Source of the DNA: Trileptium ribeirensis
Lineage: Eukaryota; Nematoda; Enoplea; Enoplida; Thoracostomopsidae
Length of the DNA stretch: 64,000 nucleotides
NCBI GenBank assembly: GCA_030248225.1
Contig: JASANE010028048.1
Location: forward strand, 62,001-126,000
Reading direction: 5' to 3'
Below, piece by piece: positions 1-12,219 of this stretch (position 1 is its first letter; every line of letters starts with the position of its first letter). Position numbers and translations under genes: made by a program. Under the pieces are notes generated by a model. It was not told where the DNA came from. It did not search any database and saw nothing but the letters and a program-made list of their open reading frames with translations.

Positions 1-659
1 AGCTTAAAACTACATGGATTCCCTGTCCATGCTCCTATTTACCTGTTAGCCCTGCCCGTCCTACCTTGTCCCGCAGGCAGGTAGTCGTGGTTAGCCGATC
101 ACACTGTTTAATTAGATAGCCGATGTCCTGCTGAACCTTCCTCGGTCAATGAGTTAGGACACAAACAGACGCGACACTCGCGTCAAGTACTTTTACACGA
201 AGATTGAAAATTTTAGTTTGAGCCGACCGAGGTTAAATAAATTTTGGAACTCCGAATCATCCACGGTCACACACTTTTCATTCAGCAATTATCAAAGTTT
301 ATTTGCAAGGTCTTATGCGTTTTACGATTTCTTTGGACGTAAATCCGTCTATCTGTTTTTGACACTTTGTTAATAGAGATTCATCAGTGTTTTTGCATTA
401 ATTTACTCTAGGAACCTAATCAAAATTTCGCTAATAATGCAGTATTGATGTAGGCTTTATCCGCACGCGGAAAAGTTGTATTAAACCACAAGCAAACGTA
501 TGGCTTTAACGCCCCACGAACGAGACAACTCGCCTGGGTAGAATTAGACCTATCTCGAAAAGAACAATTCCTGGAATTAGGTTAAAATTTTACCCGGATC
601 TCGAAAAGGATCCGAGCATTCGATCCGCTATGTAAACCGTTCAATTATCGCGTCGGAAA
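1..659. other. Unassigned AT-rich DNA
   Basis: I see no coding region, RNA gene or recognisable transposon here. Reading frames are short and stop-rich. Confidence 0.4.
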
Positions 660-1085
660 CATAAACACGACGACCCTAAAGGAGATAGTCCCCACCAAAA
701 TATGAAAATCAACATATCTTAAGTTCTTCTCCAGAAATTTTGCTAAATCTTTGGCAGTTTCTTCGTAGTACTGTCTACTAACGAATAGGACTCTAAAACA
801 TGTCGATTTCGAGTCAGAACCCCAAACCCGACGGGATCGAAGAGGCCTAACGCCACCAAAAATGCAAAATTAAAATATTTTAAGATCCTCTCCAGGAATT
901 TTGTTGAAACGCTCGCTGTTTCTTCGTAGGGATGTCCGCTACCGGACACCATCTTAAAACCCAGTACTAGCAATTCGGAATCGCAAACTCGACGCCCGAT
1001 AGGGGTCCACCCCCACCTAAAATTTGAAATGTCTATAAGTTAAAGTTCTTTCCAGGAATTTCAACGATTTTACCGTACAAATAGA
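660..1085. repeat. Tandem array, ~165-bp unit, about 2.5 copies
   Basis: Three successive blocks share the same order of landmarks: a CCACC..AAAAT start, a run ending CTCCAG(G)AATTTTG, then TTTCTTCGTAG and AAAAC/AACCC. Units begin near 680, 845 and 1,010; the last is cut short. Copies are clearly diverged, so the array is old. No protein is encoded: the single frame open across 743-973 is a by-product of the repeat. Confidence 0.6.
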
Positions 1086-3714
1086 GACCCGTTAGGCCTT
1101 CCAATTGAGCTAGCAAGCCCGGCAAAGCCGTGGCTCATTCAAAAATTATGGACCCGGGCAGAGCAAAATCCGCCCAGGGTCGACACAAGTTTCATAGAAT
1201 TCCCTGCCTTATGCAGTTGAATATACAGCCTTATAAGTCGGTTTTGGTCTTGCTTTCGCACACGTTTTTGTCATACTTCTGAGTCTCTCTCTAAACATAT
1301 GGTAGTAGAGCAGCACGAAAGCCGTCGGAGACTTGAATCTCCGATATGCGGCCGCTGCAATGAAATTATCAAATTTACCAGAGTTGGTACATTTGTTGGT
1401 AGTGGCAATCTTTTTGAGTAACAAAATTGACGATGTCGCTAGACGCGATATCGGGTCTCGGCTCGACCGACCAATTTTTGGGAGGACCGCTGACCCGGTC
1501 CTAGAAAATCGATACATAAGGTCAAGCCCAGCCGCCGTGCAAAATTTCGTAGAGAAAGGCTGGCGAATTAACAATATATTGAAAGTTATGAATTTCCCCC
1601 AGTCCCCGTAGAACCAACCACGAAATCTCGGTCGAAAACTAGGAATCCGAGTGATTTAGGAATACAAACGGAAATAATTACTGTTAGTAAAATTGTTACG
1701 GTTGTCCCGACAACCGGGGCCTCCGCTTACCGACTCGCTTTGTCGAGTAGAAATCTCCCGAAATAATAGTTAAATTTTAGTACCAGATATAGCTCGTTCT
1801 TGAGAGTTTTTCAAGTCAGAATAACTTAAGTTTTAGCGTTTTTAAGATAGCGCCGATGACCGATGAGGTATCGCTAAGCATAGTTCTCCTTCTAGCTGAA
1901 TTTATAGGTACCGAAATACAATTTTAACCCCTGCCCCCATACCTCACAGTTGGCATAAGTTTCACATAATGATAACGCACACCCACTTTCTGGCACTAAT
2001 TAATTGAACCTAGGACCAATTTGTAGATTATGTAGTAAGTTAGGAACTCGTTCGAATTTGGCCCTTACCGCGGCCTAGTTGCAATAGTGAACGAAGCAAT
2101 CATTCTCAGACAATGACCAACTTTATTACTTAAGCTGAATACGTAGTGAACTAGTATAGAAACTTCATCGAACACACCAAGTTTGTCAGCCCGTATGAAT
2201 TAAGAATACTCCAGAAGGAAGGCTTATTACTCCGGTAGTGGCCTACGCGCATGTTTTAGTGTATCGTTCAGTGTCTTTAGGATGAACCAAAGACATAACT
2301 CTATAAAATTGGGAGCTGAACCCAACCGCATATCACTCGAATCATAGACATAACTCGCATAGAAAATTCAGACTATAATTTTGTATTAGGAAAATCTTAA
2401 AATGCGGTTCCAACCTTAGTCTACCGGGACCCACGCACGGATTTATGAGATCAGTCTACCCGATCATTTTAGCACGGTTATAGCCCATACTTGCAGGCAC
2501 GAAAAGTCTAAATTTTTGCAGTTATTGGGATCATGGATTAGCCGCGATCTAAGACCGAATTTTGCCACTTTTGCCATAGCGCTTGTGACGTAATTTTGTC
2601 ATGAGTTAGAACCGAAAATTTGTCAGTTATGTCCATACAACCCGCTGACACTTTCATTTTTTAATACTCGAGAAATAATTAATTTTATAGGAAACCAGAA
2701 CCAAAATTAATTAGTAGATCTATAAATCCTGTTGAAAATTTCATGGTCACTGCAAGTAGGTATGTATGTGAGTAGGAAAAATTTTAGATATTGTACCGTT
2801 GTCGCATGCTAGGAAAATTCACGAGTCGTACCAACAATCGCCTCCTAAGCTTACCGTTTTGTCAGTATATATACATATGTACCATTTCTATATTGATACT
2901 ATGCCGTATATTAAACCAATAGCTACCAATGCTTACTTATCATGTACCATACTCTCGTGATTAGGATGAGCAAGATGAAGTCCCGCTAAATTCCTATAGT
3001 ACGCTTTGTCCCGTATGCCATGTTTCGTTTCAGCCTTTTGCTTGCCTGAAGCTATTGTTTGTCGGAGTACCTTCCTTTAATATTAGTACTCGTAGTTCCG
3101 AGCAAGTGGTTAGTTCAATGGCGCCTCTTTTTATCGATACCTAACCGTATTACTTGCCGGTACTGTCTTTTAATTTGACACCTCTGTTTTTCATGAGTAA
3201 GGTAAGCGCAGCTGTCATTAGAAAAGGCTTAGCCGCACACGCCGTGATTTGACTCAGCTGTGAGAGTTCAGTGAAAAAGGCGATGACCCCGCAAACCACC
3301 CCGTTTGACGCTCTGCTCATTCTCTTAATAGCGTACCCTATCAGTGACAATCGTACCAGTTGTATTCGCCCGTACAATATGTGTATGTCTATACCCAACT
3401 TTGTGACTCTCAATTAATGCTTAATTGAAACCCACGTTGTTCAAGTGTTTTGCTGACCCTTAGTAGCGATAGGTATTCAAAGGGGTTTGAAATCCGTCAC
3501 CCCAATCGACGACCCACGTTCAGGTTTGACACGCGTATCGATGAAGCAAACCTTAGTGTGACTCGCCGATTACCTATTAGTGTGTTGATTAGGTTATAGT
3601 GTAAGTACGACTGGTGCGACTCAATTAGGAAAAGTTACAGCCAAAATTACAACTCACGCTGAGCACCCAAAATAGGAAACCACACGCGCGAATCCGACGT
3701 TAAACGTCTAGAGA
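1086..3714. other. Unassigned DNA with overlapping open frames on both strands
   Basis: Between about 1,209 and 1,611 both strands are open for 90-120 codons, but neither translation resembles a family I know. The rest is stop-rich. It may be a decayed repeat. I cannot support a gene here. Confidence 0.35.
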
Positions 3715-4190
3715 TTTGTCGGACCCTAGTGGGGGCCACTGGCTAAATTAAATGAACTAATCGTTTCGAGAAAGTGGGAATTAACTTCGATCAAACCCAA
3801 ATACCTAAAATTTTACACTTCTCGGGTTAAACGTGGATAGGGAATAGCGGTCTGGTCTCTTTGGCCTGTGAGCAGGTGACGGAGCCAACGGGGACCTCAA
3901 AGGAAGTACCTCGTAGACTACATGCGCAACCCGTCCGGCAGGATCAGAACACATCCTGTGAAGCGCTCCTGCGGCTTGCTAAGCTCCGTAATTTCTTGGG
4001 CCTGACCCGAATAAAAGAAAATTTACCCAACAGGTCCGCCCTTGAAGTCACGATAGCCGGGAACGTTTGGGGAAGTGCGTAATGCAGCAGCGTCACGTCG
4101 ATTTTTATTACACTCGTATTTGGACAACATTGACACTGGTTGGTCCAGACGACTTTGCTGCTGCGCAGTATAGTCATTTCTTCACATTAG
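3715..4190. repeat. Dispersed repeat R1, copy 1
   Basis: This stretch matches 53,258-53,810 in the same orientation. Shared landmarks, in order, are GTCGGA(T)CCCT, CTGTGAGCAGGT, GGGGACCTCA, CCTGCGGC.TGCTAAGCTCC, TTCTTGGG.CTGACC, GTCCGC.CTTGA, GTGATAGCCGGG and ATCATTTCTT-like. The match is gapped and diverged. One minus-strand frame gives a related RPKK.xSLA.RR.AS peptide in both copies, so it may derive from a transposon coding region or LTR; the family is not recognised. Confidence 0.55.
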
Positions 4191-4296
4191 ATGGCATCCA
4201 GGTATTGTTGCCTCTCCCAGGTGTCTCTAATTAAGCGTCTAACCAAGTATTGTTTAGATTGTCCCACTTCGTCTTCCAGATAATACTTTCTTGCGC

Positions 4297-4352
4297 AGGA
4301 AAAAATTTGCCAATTTCGCAAAAAGCAAAAAAGTTGGCGAATTTTTCCCTGT
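4297..4352. repeat. Imperfect hairpin
   Basis: GGAAAAAATTTGCCAA and its near reverse complement TTGGCGAATTTTTCC flank about 20 bases containing CGCAAAAAGCAAAA. It could be a very small MITE or a decayed TIR end. Confidence 0.4.
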
Positions 4353-4897
4353 TGAAAAAAATCAATATATTTTCCACAGAAGGCTAAAAACTAAAATTCC
4401 ATTCAGTGCTACGATAGGCTACACAATTTTATATTAGCTGTAAACAGTGTATAATCTATGGCATCTCCCCGTTTTCCAGTCAATCAGTTAAAGTGAGATT
4501 CCCCCAGTTAGCCCAAGAAGAAAACGAATTTCTATCTGAGAGGCCCGTTTCGATTCTCCAGGTACCTAAAAGGCACCTTAGAAAATCCAGATAGGTGGGA
4601 TCTAAATGCGTGGTCCACGCATAGATGATGTTAGTCATACGGTCGAGATCGTACGGGACCGTCAACAATGCATATCTTAAGAGTGACACACTTCCTTACA
4701 GCCGAAAATCCTCGACTCATAGTCTTCCCATTTTCGTGTCCCAACGAAAGAAATAAAAAAGCATTTTGCGAAAACCAATTCCACTTATAGCTAGTGCAAT
4801 GTTACTTCATCTTATTGTTATTAGTTAGGTTTCGATAACCCGGTAGTTCGGTAACAAATGTTTACATACAATATTTGCGGATATGAAAACATTTACT

Positions 4898-5890
4898 AGT
4901 AACTCTATCGAGATTTCAGAACGTAGTGAAGCATAGGTACACCTGCGCCTTTTGCGTGCACAGCCAATCAGCTCTCGATAGCATACGTTAATATGCTATA
5001 TGTGGATATCACACAATACCGCACAAGTTAAAATAAAACACCGGCAATGAGTTTCCCATGCCCGAGAACCCACATGTCAAACTTTTCAGCCGCCCAGGAC
5101 CTCAAAACAAATTTTCGAATTTTGGGTCGGGGAACCATTGGGGCACCATACCTTAAACCCCATAACTCTAGAACCGGAGCCTTAATCGAAAAACAAAAAA
5201 GTGGCATCGGCATTACTTTACTATGAAACAAAACCAACCACAGATAAAAATTAGAAAATTAACATAAAAATAAGCTGGCTTCCGTGAAGGTTACTAAAAT
5301 GGGGTGAAAAACCACCATTTTGACCTCTGACCCGAATCACGGGGGCGCCATACCTCCGTACCTATTGAACCATGGGTCATAGAGCAATACCAATACAGGC
5401 AATGAGTTTCCCGTGCCCGAAAATCCCCAGGTAAAACTTATCAACCGCCCAAGACGTCAGAAAATTTTTTTCAATTTTGGGTCGAAAAACCATGGGGACG
5501 CCATACCCCGTACCTAAAACCCCATAAATCTAGAACCGGAGCCTTAATCAAAAAACAAAAAAGAGGCATCGGCATTTATCATTTTACTATAAAATAAAAC
5601 CATCCAGAGAAAAAAATTCGAAGGTTAAGATAAAAATAACCTTGCTTTCGTGAAGGGTACTAAAATGGGGTCAAAAACCACATTTTGACCCCTGACCCCA
5701 GAACCCGACCCCAAATGAAAAAAACGCTGGTTCAAATCAACGAACTATGCCGGTTCGAATGAGCCAAGATCATGAAAACCGGCTAAGGTATTCCCGAGTT
5801 ATGGCCGATCACACACACAGATGGAATTTAAAAGATTTACCCCTGCAACACACAATCTCCATTACGTTTCACTACGTTCTGACAAGTAAA
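4898..5890. mobile_element. TIR repeat family T1, copy 1
   Basis: The left end reads AGTAACTCTATCGAGATT followed by CAGAACGTAGTGAAGC. The right end, read on the minus strand, gives CAGAACGTAGTGAAAC, so the ends form inverted repeats. The right flank then loses the outer AGTAACTCT, so this end may be slightly truncated. The interior holds two ~350-bp direct repeats, then a shared tail (GGCCGATCACACACACAG...CACACAATCTCC). No transposase is encoded; it looks like a non-autonomous element. Copies 2 and 3 are at 8,110 and 11,881. Confidence 0.6.
5043..5705. repeat. Two ~350-bp direct repeats inside T1 copy 1
   Basis: Unit 1 starts near 5,043 and unit 2 near 5,396, both with GGCAATGAGTTTCCC. Each continues through CTAGAACCGGAGCCTTAATC, AAAACAAAAAAG.GGCATC and ACTAAAATGGGGT. 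Units of the same kind recur at 8,262-9,050, showing that this is a subrepeat of the family. Confidence 0.65.
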
Positions 5891-6394
5891 GATATAGCTT
5901 GAAAATCATAGTAGTCATTCACAAGGAGCGGGCTAACCATCGCAACCATTCATAAGGCACGGTCTAACCTGAAACACATTCCATAAGAAATATTCTAGGC
6001 ATAAAAATGGATATATACCTTATAGCAGTGTGTTTCGAGGATTTTCGAATTTTACTGGCACCTCGTACTCGATTTTATAGCATTTATAGAGCTGCTCTGT
6101 TAGAGAAAAGACATGGATCATAATTAAGTTAGCTAAGATTTTTTTACTCATCGTTAATAGTAATACCAGTCAGCACGGCTTGTGGTATGTGCAAAAACCT
6201 TATATTTAAAGCTACACAACATTTTATCACCTTTGCTGTTAAATGTAGTCTGTAATAATTAAAATTATATTTTTTTTGATAGTCCTGCTATGCCTGCTTT
6301 AAATAACACAGTTTAGTGAAAAAATAAAGAAACTTATGTGAAGAAAGAAAACTTTTTCTTTCGTTCCATTCATACCTCTTCGAAGCATAATTAC
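5891..6394. other. Unassigned AT-rich DNA
   Basis: Nothing recognisable; stop-rich in all frames. Confidence 0.35.
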
Positions 6395-6692
6395 GATAAT
6401 CCCAATCTTACGGGTACAGGACGGTACCTACGTACTGGAAATAGTGGTCACAAAGTCAATAGAGTGCTCATATTGATCAAGTCTGCTTTTAACGGACCTA
6501 AATCGCACTTTGGGCGAACCTGATATGAAAAAGCTGATTTTTACCCTATAAACACTATTATCGCAATTTTAGGGGTATTGGAAGGTAACTAGGTACTGGA
6601 AATTGTGTTCACAAAGTCGCAAGAGTGCCCAATTTGATTTTTAACGGACCTAAATAGCATTTTGGGTAAATCAGATACAAACAATTGAACTT
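6395..6692. repeat. Local direct duplication, ~170-bp unit
   Basis: Two blocks share, in order, GGTAC.(T)GGAA.GG.ACCTA, GTACTGGAAAT.GTG.TCAC, AAAGTC..(A)AGAGTGC and AACGGACCTAAAT.GCA.TTTGGG. The first starts near 6,395 and the second near 6,565. The copies have diverged. The 61-codon frame at 6,338-6,523 crosses unit 1 and is not supported as a gene. Confidence 0.6.
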
Positions 6693-8109
6693 TGCACAGG
6701 CACATTTTCAAAATGTATCTAGTCTTTCAATTTTCAAAATAAAAATATTTCAGTCAAATTTTTAACGTGATCTACGGGCAAACACGAAAAACACTCATTA
6801 TCGGAATTTTGATTTTTGCTTGGTTCGTGAGATATATTCACTCAAAGTCCGTCTGTTGCCACCTGTTTTGCCGAAAATGAGCCAAATTTGATCGTTTTGT
6901 GGCCATAATTCCAAATAAAGGCAAAAATTTCTGATCAGTCAAGTCTCCGCACCATTACGACACGTCGATGGGACCCAAATGTAACAGCATCATGCAATAC
7001 TGTTGACACGCTAGGGGTTGCTAAAAAAGAAAACAAACAGAAATCTAATGACTAATTTCTGAAATCGGCGGTTTTCCTGAATCTCAGGAACCAGTGACCT
7101 TATCAGGTAGTAGTAGGCACCGTTCCACTCCATTCCACGAGACCTATCAGATTATACCAAAATCACCCATGTAAACCTACTTACTGGTAATTAAATTCAA
7201 AAATCTCTTTCTAAACCTTCGTTAGAGCTAGAGCACTATATTTAGTCTTTTCTCGGGAAGCCAGATAGGCTTCGTGGTTTTTCCCGAGAAGCCACAATCA
7301 CACAATAAATCATTATCAATTATACCACGATAATCTATTTACTTCGGCGCCAGATGATCGAAATCTTCAAGTCGAAGCGTGCGACAATCGTGAGTGGCAT
7401 AAATTTTTTCTATGTCCTGAAAATACATGCGCTAAGGAATGTTTAATAATTATTTATTCATTATTTATGTCAAGTTAACGGTTGACCAGCCTGATAAATA
7501 TGAGCTTAGATGATAATATTGCACTGGACCACTAGAATAAAACATCATGGTAAAGATTCACACTCAAAGCTGCAAAATCAAGATTTTTTCATTAAGAAAT
7601 ATAAATTAACGTGATTCGAACATGACGCGTGGTTAACATCACGGTAACAACTGCCACAAATGTATCAGGTAAATAACACCATAAGAAAGCTACTGAGTAC
7701 GAGTAGGCTACAGAAAATGCATCTGAGCAAGAAATGGTAGAGCTATTGACGTTTGCCTATAACCGCCTCAACGTACATACCTTGTCTGATTGACACGTGG
7801 CCATTAGTAGGCAACTCAGCAGTTATATATGCTGTCTTAGCTATGTTCAACGCTACCTTACAATCGTGCCTCCAGCATCTTGAAATCAGAAAAAAACTGA
7901 CTGTTGTGAAGTAATGGTGAAATATTAGTCGTTAGGGTGGAAAATAGTACAAAACAAACTGTGATAATTGAAACAAAGCCTGATTATTCAATAAAGCTAA
8001 GCTTAAATTAAAACTAAAAACGTATAATGTAATGTTTTGACCTTTATAAACGTATATTTTTCAAAGGATAAAATAAACTTTTAAATATTATGTTGGGCAA
8101 CTCTAACAG
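6693..8109. other. Unassigned AT-rich DNA
   Basis: No coding potential above background and no repeat family recognised. A short inverted pair (TTTCTCGGGAAGCCA / TTTTTCCCGAGAAGCCA, near 7,250 and 7,280) is the only structure I noticed. Confidence 0.35.
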
Positions 8110-9226
8110 CTAGTAATTCTATCGAGATTGCAGAACGTAGTGAAGCATAGGTACACTCACGTCTTTTGTGTGCACACCCAATCAGCTCTCGATAGCATAC
8201 GTCGACATGCTATATGTGGACATCACACAATACCGCACAGGTTAGAACAAAACTAACACCGGCAATAAGTTTCAAATGTACAAAAACCCCTAAGTGTAAG
8301 CTATCAGCCTCTCAGGACGTAACAGTAAAAATTGGGCATTTTGGGTCGATGAACCATGGCGGCGCCATACCCCTGTACCCATAGAACCATAGATCGCAGA
8401 GCAAAATCAACACCAGCAATGAGTTTGCCATGCCCCAAAAACCCCCAAGTAAAACTTTTCCATCCGCCAAGGAAGTCAGAACAAATTTTTCGAATTTTGC
8501 GTCGAGGAACCATGGGGGTGCCATACCCCATGAATCGGGTCTTAATAGAAAAACAAAAAGAGGCATTATCATTTTACTATGAAAACCAAGCAGAAAAAAT
8601 TTCGTATGTTAAGATAAAAATAATCTTGCTTCCGTGAAGGGTACTAAAATGAGGTAAAAACCTATATTTTGCTCTCTGACCCCGAACTTTGGGGGCGCCA
8701 TACCCCCGTACTTATGGAACCATGGGTCACAGAGCAAAACCAACACCGGCAACGAGTTTCCCATGCCCGAATGCTTCCATGTGAAACTTTTCAGCCGCTC
8801 AGGACGTCAGAACAAATTTTAGAATTTTGGGTTGAGGAACCATTGGAACACCATGCCTCAAAACCCCATAAGTCCAGAAGCGGACCTTTAATCGAAAAAC
8901 AAAAAAAGAGACATCGGCATTTATGATTTTACTATGAAATAAAACCAATCAGAGAAAAAAATTCGAAAGTTAAGATAAAAATAACCATGCTTCCATGAAG
9001 GGTACTAAAATGGGACAAAAAACCCACATTTCTACCACTGATCCCGGAACCCGACCCAAAATTAAAAGCGCGAGGATGTACACGGTAAATCGTCTATGCC
9101 GGTTCGAATGAGCCCATGATCATGAACATCGCTTGAGTTGTTCCCGAGTTATGGCCGATCACACACACAGAGACGGAATTTAAAAGATTTCACCCCTACA
9201 ACACACAATTGCCACTACGTTCTGAT
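8110..9226. mobile_element. TIR repeat family T1, copy 2
   Basis: It starts CTAGTAATTCTATCGAG then CAGAACGTAGTGAAGC, nearly identical to copy 1, and keeps the TCTCGATAGCATACG block. It ends CACTACGTTCTGAT, whose reverse complement restores CAGAACGTAGTG. The interior has three subrepeat starts. The tail (GGTTCGAATGAGCC, GGCCGATCACACACACAGAG, AACACACAATTG) matches copy 1 closely. No transposase is present. Confidence 0.6.
8262..9050. repeat. Three ~340-bp subrepeats inside T1 copy 2, first one shortened
   Basis: Unit starts lie near 8,262, 8,414 and 8,745, each with ACC(A/G)GCAA.(A/G)AGTTT. The first unit is only about 150 bp, consistent with an internal deletion; the second is about 330 bp. 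Open frames in this stretch (8,304-8,926, both strands) are by-products of the repeat, since parallel frames recur in each unit. Confidence 0.6.
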
Positions 9227-10574
9227 CAATATATATAAACTTTCTAACCTGCCTAGGATAGGTATTTATAAGCCAAACCAGTACAACACTCGAGCTAAAG
9301 AATCATCAGAACCAAAACTGAATAAAATTTATTCTCGAAGAAGAGGTTTCAGAACATTAATTTTTGGAACAAAATTTAAAATATCGCTACAGCAAACACT
9401 CATTTCTAAAGATTATCGCAATTGGATAGTATAAATTTAGATCAACTTATTAACAGATATAAACAAGTTACTCAACGCAGCGAATGCGGCTAATCCGTGT
9501 TTTTGATATACCGAGCCATCATCAATGTTCCAAAAAATGGCAACGTTACGGCCATTTTAATCGCATATCAAAGCCATAAGACCCTTTAGTTCTGCCAACA
9601 CTGACCAGAAGTACGAAAATTTTATCTTTGAATTTATAAATCTCAACTTTCAAAAAAATCATTTCAAGCACCTTTTCCATGTTCGATTCCTAAATATAGC
9701 CGTATTATAGAGAGCTTTCCTGGTGTTAATCACGATATCCAAGCCAAGTCAGGACAGGCCAATTCTAGCTATTTACGCCAGTCAAATTAAAAAATCACAA
9801 AATCTGTCATTTTTGATTTCAAAGTTTCGAATTTTTTAGACTACCGCCATATCCCACGTATCAATATAGATTAACAATGGGACAAGCATGTTAAGCAAGA
9901 TATATTCCCTAATGCCGAACAAGTAAGTAACTGTCAGTATTTAGGAAATTTACCTTCTTGGCGTATTTTTAAACCTAGGATCATCACAATAAATGACGTC
10001 TCTGATAAAAAATTTTATACTGCAACGTTGCCGACACAAAGCTTACATTTTTAATGCAATACCACTGAATGGGTGAGAAAAATTATACCTCCATAATTCA
10101 GTAGATACAAATGTCAAAATCATAAAGATTCCAATTCATACCGACGTTGTGACAATCTGGGTACGAAACAGAGCTGCTGAAACAGTGCCAACACTACGTG
10201 GCAGTAAAAATTACGAAAATACATCGATTCGATGAGTTACACACAGTACCGCCAGACAAAAGTAATTTTTAGCTTATTGGACTGCTATTTAAGAAAACTG
10301 TGCTCGTTGCGATTTAATTTTTCGAAAGAAAAGTAAAAAGTGAAACCGTATAAATTATTACGTTCATACCCACACGACTTCTTCGCGGTACGGACATTTG
10401 TGGTAGTCGCATAATGCTGCATATGTCCGGCGGAAGTTACGGCAAGGCAAATCGGGTCGACTAAGTGGAAGACAAGAGTAGTCCGAGTACAAAGATGTTG
10501 GAGTTAAGTTGACTAGGTGTCTACAAAGATGCGGTACGTATCGCATTTTATTGATACACTTGATTTGCGCAAAA

Positions 10575-10597
10575 GATCACAAAACTATTTTGTGATC
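10575..10597. repeat. Perfect 10-bp hairpin, 3-nt loop
   Basis: GATCACAAAA, loop CTA, TTTTGTGATC. It contains no T-run typical of a Pol III end and its role is unknown. Confidence 0.5.
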
Positions 10598-11421
10598 ACA
10601 TTATTTTACTATTACAGTATGGCATTTAGAAGCATTCATTAAGCTCTTGGCCTTTACACAGCTTACACGTGATCTATATTGACTGATATCAGGAGATAGA
10701 AGTGGGCAGGCTGCTGGCATTTTGAAATACACCAGTAATGCAGTGCATGATGCGAGAGGGTTTATCCGAGGATTTTGTAATTCACTGAAATTTTTAGGAC
10801 TATTTTGATGGTATAAAATATATTAATAAGAAATTTACGAATATATTCAGCATGACATTTATAAATACATTTAAGAAGTTAACGAAATTCATTATATAAA
10901 AAATAAAAATTTGCTAATTAATGATAATGTATATACGAAAGTATCGAAAGTATACGCAATAAAATTTATCTCCAGGACTTCCAGAATAGAAAGAAGGAGA
11001 ATGAATGAGAAGATGGGTGTGTGTCGACTCCTATGTGGTCAATACGACCCTTATCTGCGACCCCACCCTCTAAAACTCCTTCACTGACCCGTTTCCGACC
11101 CAGAGATTGTCTGGTTGACAAGACAAAATAGCTTGTGGCGACGTTCGGCGTCAAATTATAAAAGAATGCAGCATTGGTGCCACAATATCTGTCTAAAATA
11201 GCATTTCAAGCTGTTTTCACCGATTTACAAGCTAGTTATTGAATGAAATACAAATGGACACAAAATTTACACGTAGTCTCTGTTTTGTGCAGCTTGCTCA
11301 AGATCGCAACCTACTCCGAATCTGCCTTCTTGTGGGACCATGCCACTGTATCCGACTGAGGGAGGCAGACAACGAGCGAACAAAGATCTCTCTTCCAGTG
11401 ACAGATTCCTTACACCACTCA

Positions 11422-11451
11422 ATGGATAGATTAGAATAACAATCTATCCAT
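11422..11451. repeat. Perfect 11-bp hairpin, 8-nt loop
   Basis: ATGGATAGATT, loop AGAATAAC, AATCTATCCAT. It may be chance in AT-rich DNA or the remains of a short TIR element. Confidence 0.45.
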
Positions 11452-11880
11452 GAACCTAATAGTCTGCTAATATATAATTATTCTGCGCAACGATTACGCA
11501 TTTCAATTATTGTACCTGAGTGTTTCGTGTTTAAATACGAAAACCATATAATTAAGCTTTGCATGCGAGTATGCCGAACGGACTCTGCTTGTTTGAAGTT
11601 ACAGCGAATTAAAACAAATTACTATCAAACGTATGTTTGTAGTTTAGAACAATAGCGTATTGGTAGGTTTGTCATAAAATCTACCAACAATATTAACCAG
11701 ACACTGAAGCTTATCAAGTATCTCTTGTAAAACCAGAACAGTACTCAACAAAAATGACTGTCGCTCACAAATAGCTCTTTTGAAACAAGACAGTTTCTTC
11801 AACCAGTGCTGTGGCAAAATATAACATAAAATGACGATTAGCATTTCAAACAAACGATACTTCGAATTTTAAATCATACG

Positions 11881-12219
11881 AGTAACTCTATCGAGATTGC
11901 AGAGCGTAGTGAAGCATAGGTACAGCTACGTCTTTTGCGTGTACAGTCAATCAGCACTCGAGTATTTCTACCACGATTTTTAACCGTTCTTATCTTGGCA
12001 AAACGCACCCTGGCAAAATCGGGTGCCCCTCGGTTAGGAACCAGGAAGGGGCACTGGTTCAGATACACGGGCAAAATTTTCAACTAATGGAGAGGCCAGA
12101 TCATGAAAATCAGTAAAGCCGTTCCCGGGTTATGGTCGTTCATACACACAGAGGGAATTTAAAAAATTTCAACCCAGCAACACACAATCTCCACTACGCT
12201 CTGATTAGAAGAGTTACTA
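11881..12219. mobile_element. TIR repeat family T1, copy 3, with a T2 fragment as interior
   Basis: The left end is AGTAACTCTATCGAGATT then CAGAGCGTAGTGAAGC. The right end (CACTACGCTCTGATTA then AGAGTTACT) is its inverted form, so this copy keeps both outer ends and best defines the family TIR at about 30 bp. The ~340-bp subrepeats are absent; between CAATCAGCACTCGAG and GATCATGAAAATC the interior is a piece of family T2. Confidence 0.6.
11962..12100 (+). mobile_element. Right-half fragment of family T2 inside T1 copy 3
   Basis: The order CCACGATTTTTAACCG, CTTGGCAAAA, CTGGCAAAATCGGG, AGGAACCAGG, GCAAAATTTTCA and ATGGAGAGGCC parallels the right half of the T2 copies at 19,522 and 23,912. The left half and the terminal CCCAG are missing. 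Confidence 0.6.

Larger units (their letters stand above)
9227..11880. other. Unassigned AT-rich DNA with two perfect small hairpins
   Basis: No gene or transposon recognised. Two clean hairpins (10,575 and 11,422) are listed separately. Confidence 0.35.

Noticed and set aside
1209..1611. Overlapping ORFs of 121 (minus) and 92 (plus) codons
   Set aside because: Neither translation shows known motifs, and simultaneous openness on both strands fits a compositional effect or decayed repeat.
5740..9130. GGTTCGAATGA in T1 copies, like a Pol III B box
   Set aside because: No A box or tRNA-like fold at the right distance, and the element has inverted ends typical of a DNA transposon rather than a SINE.
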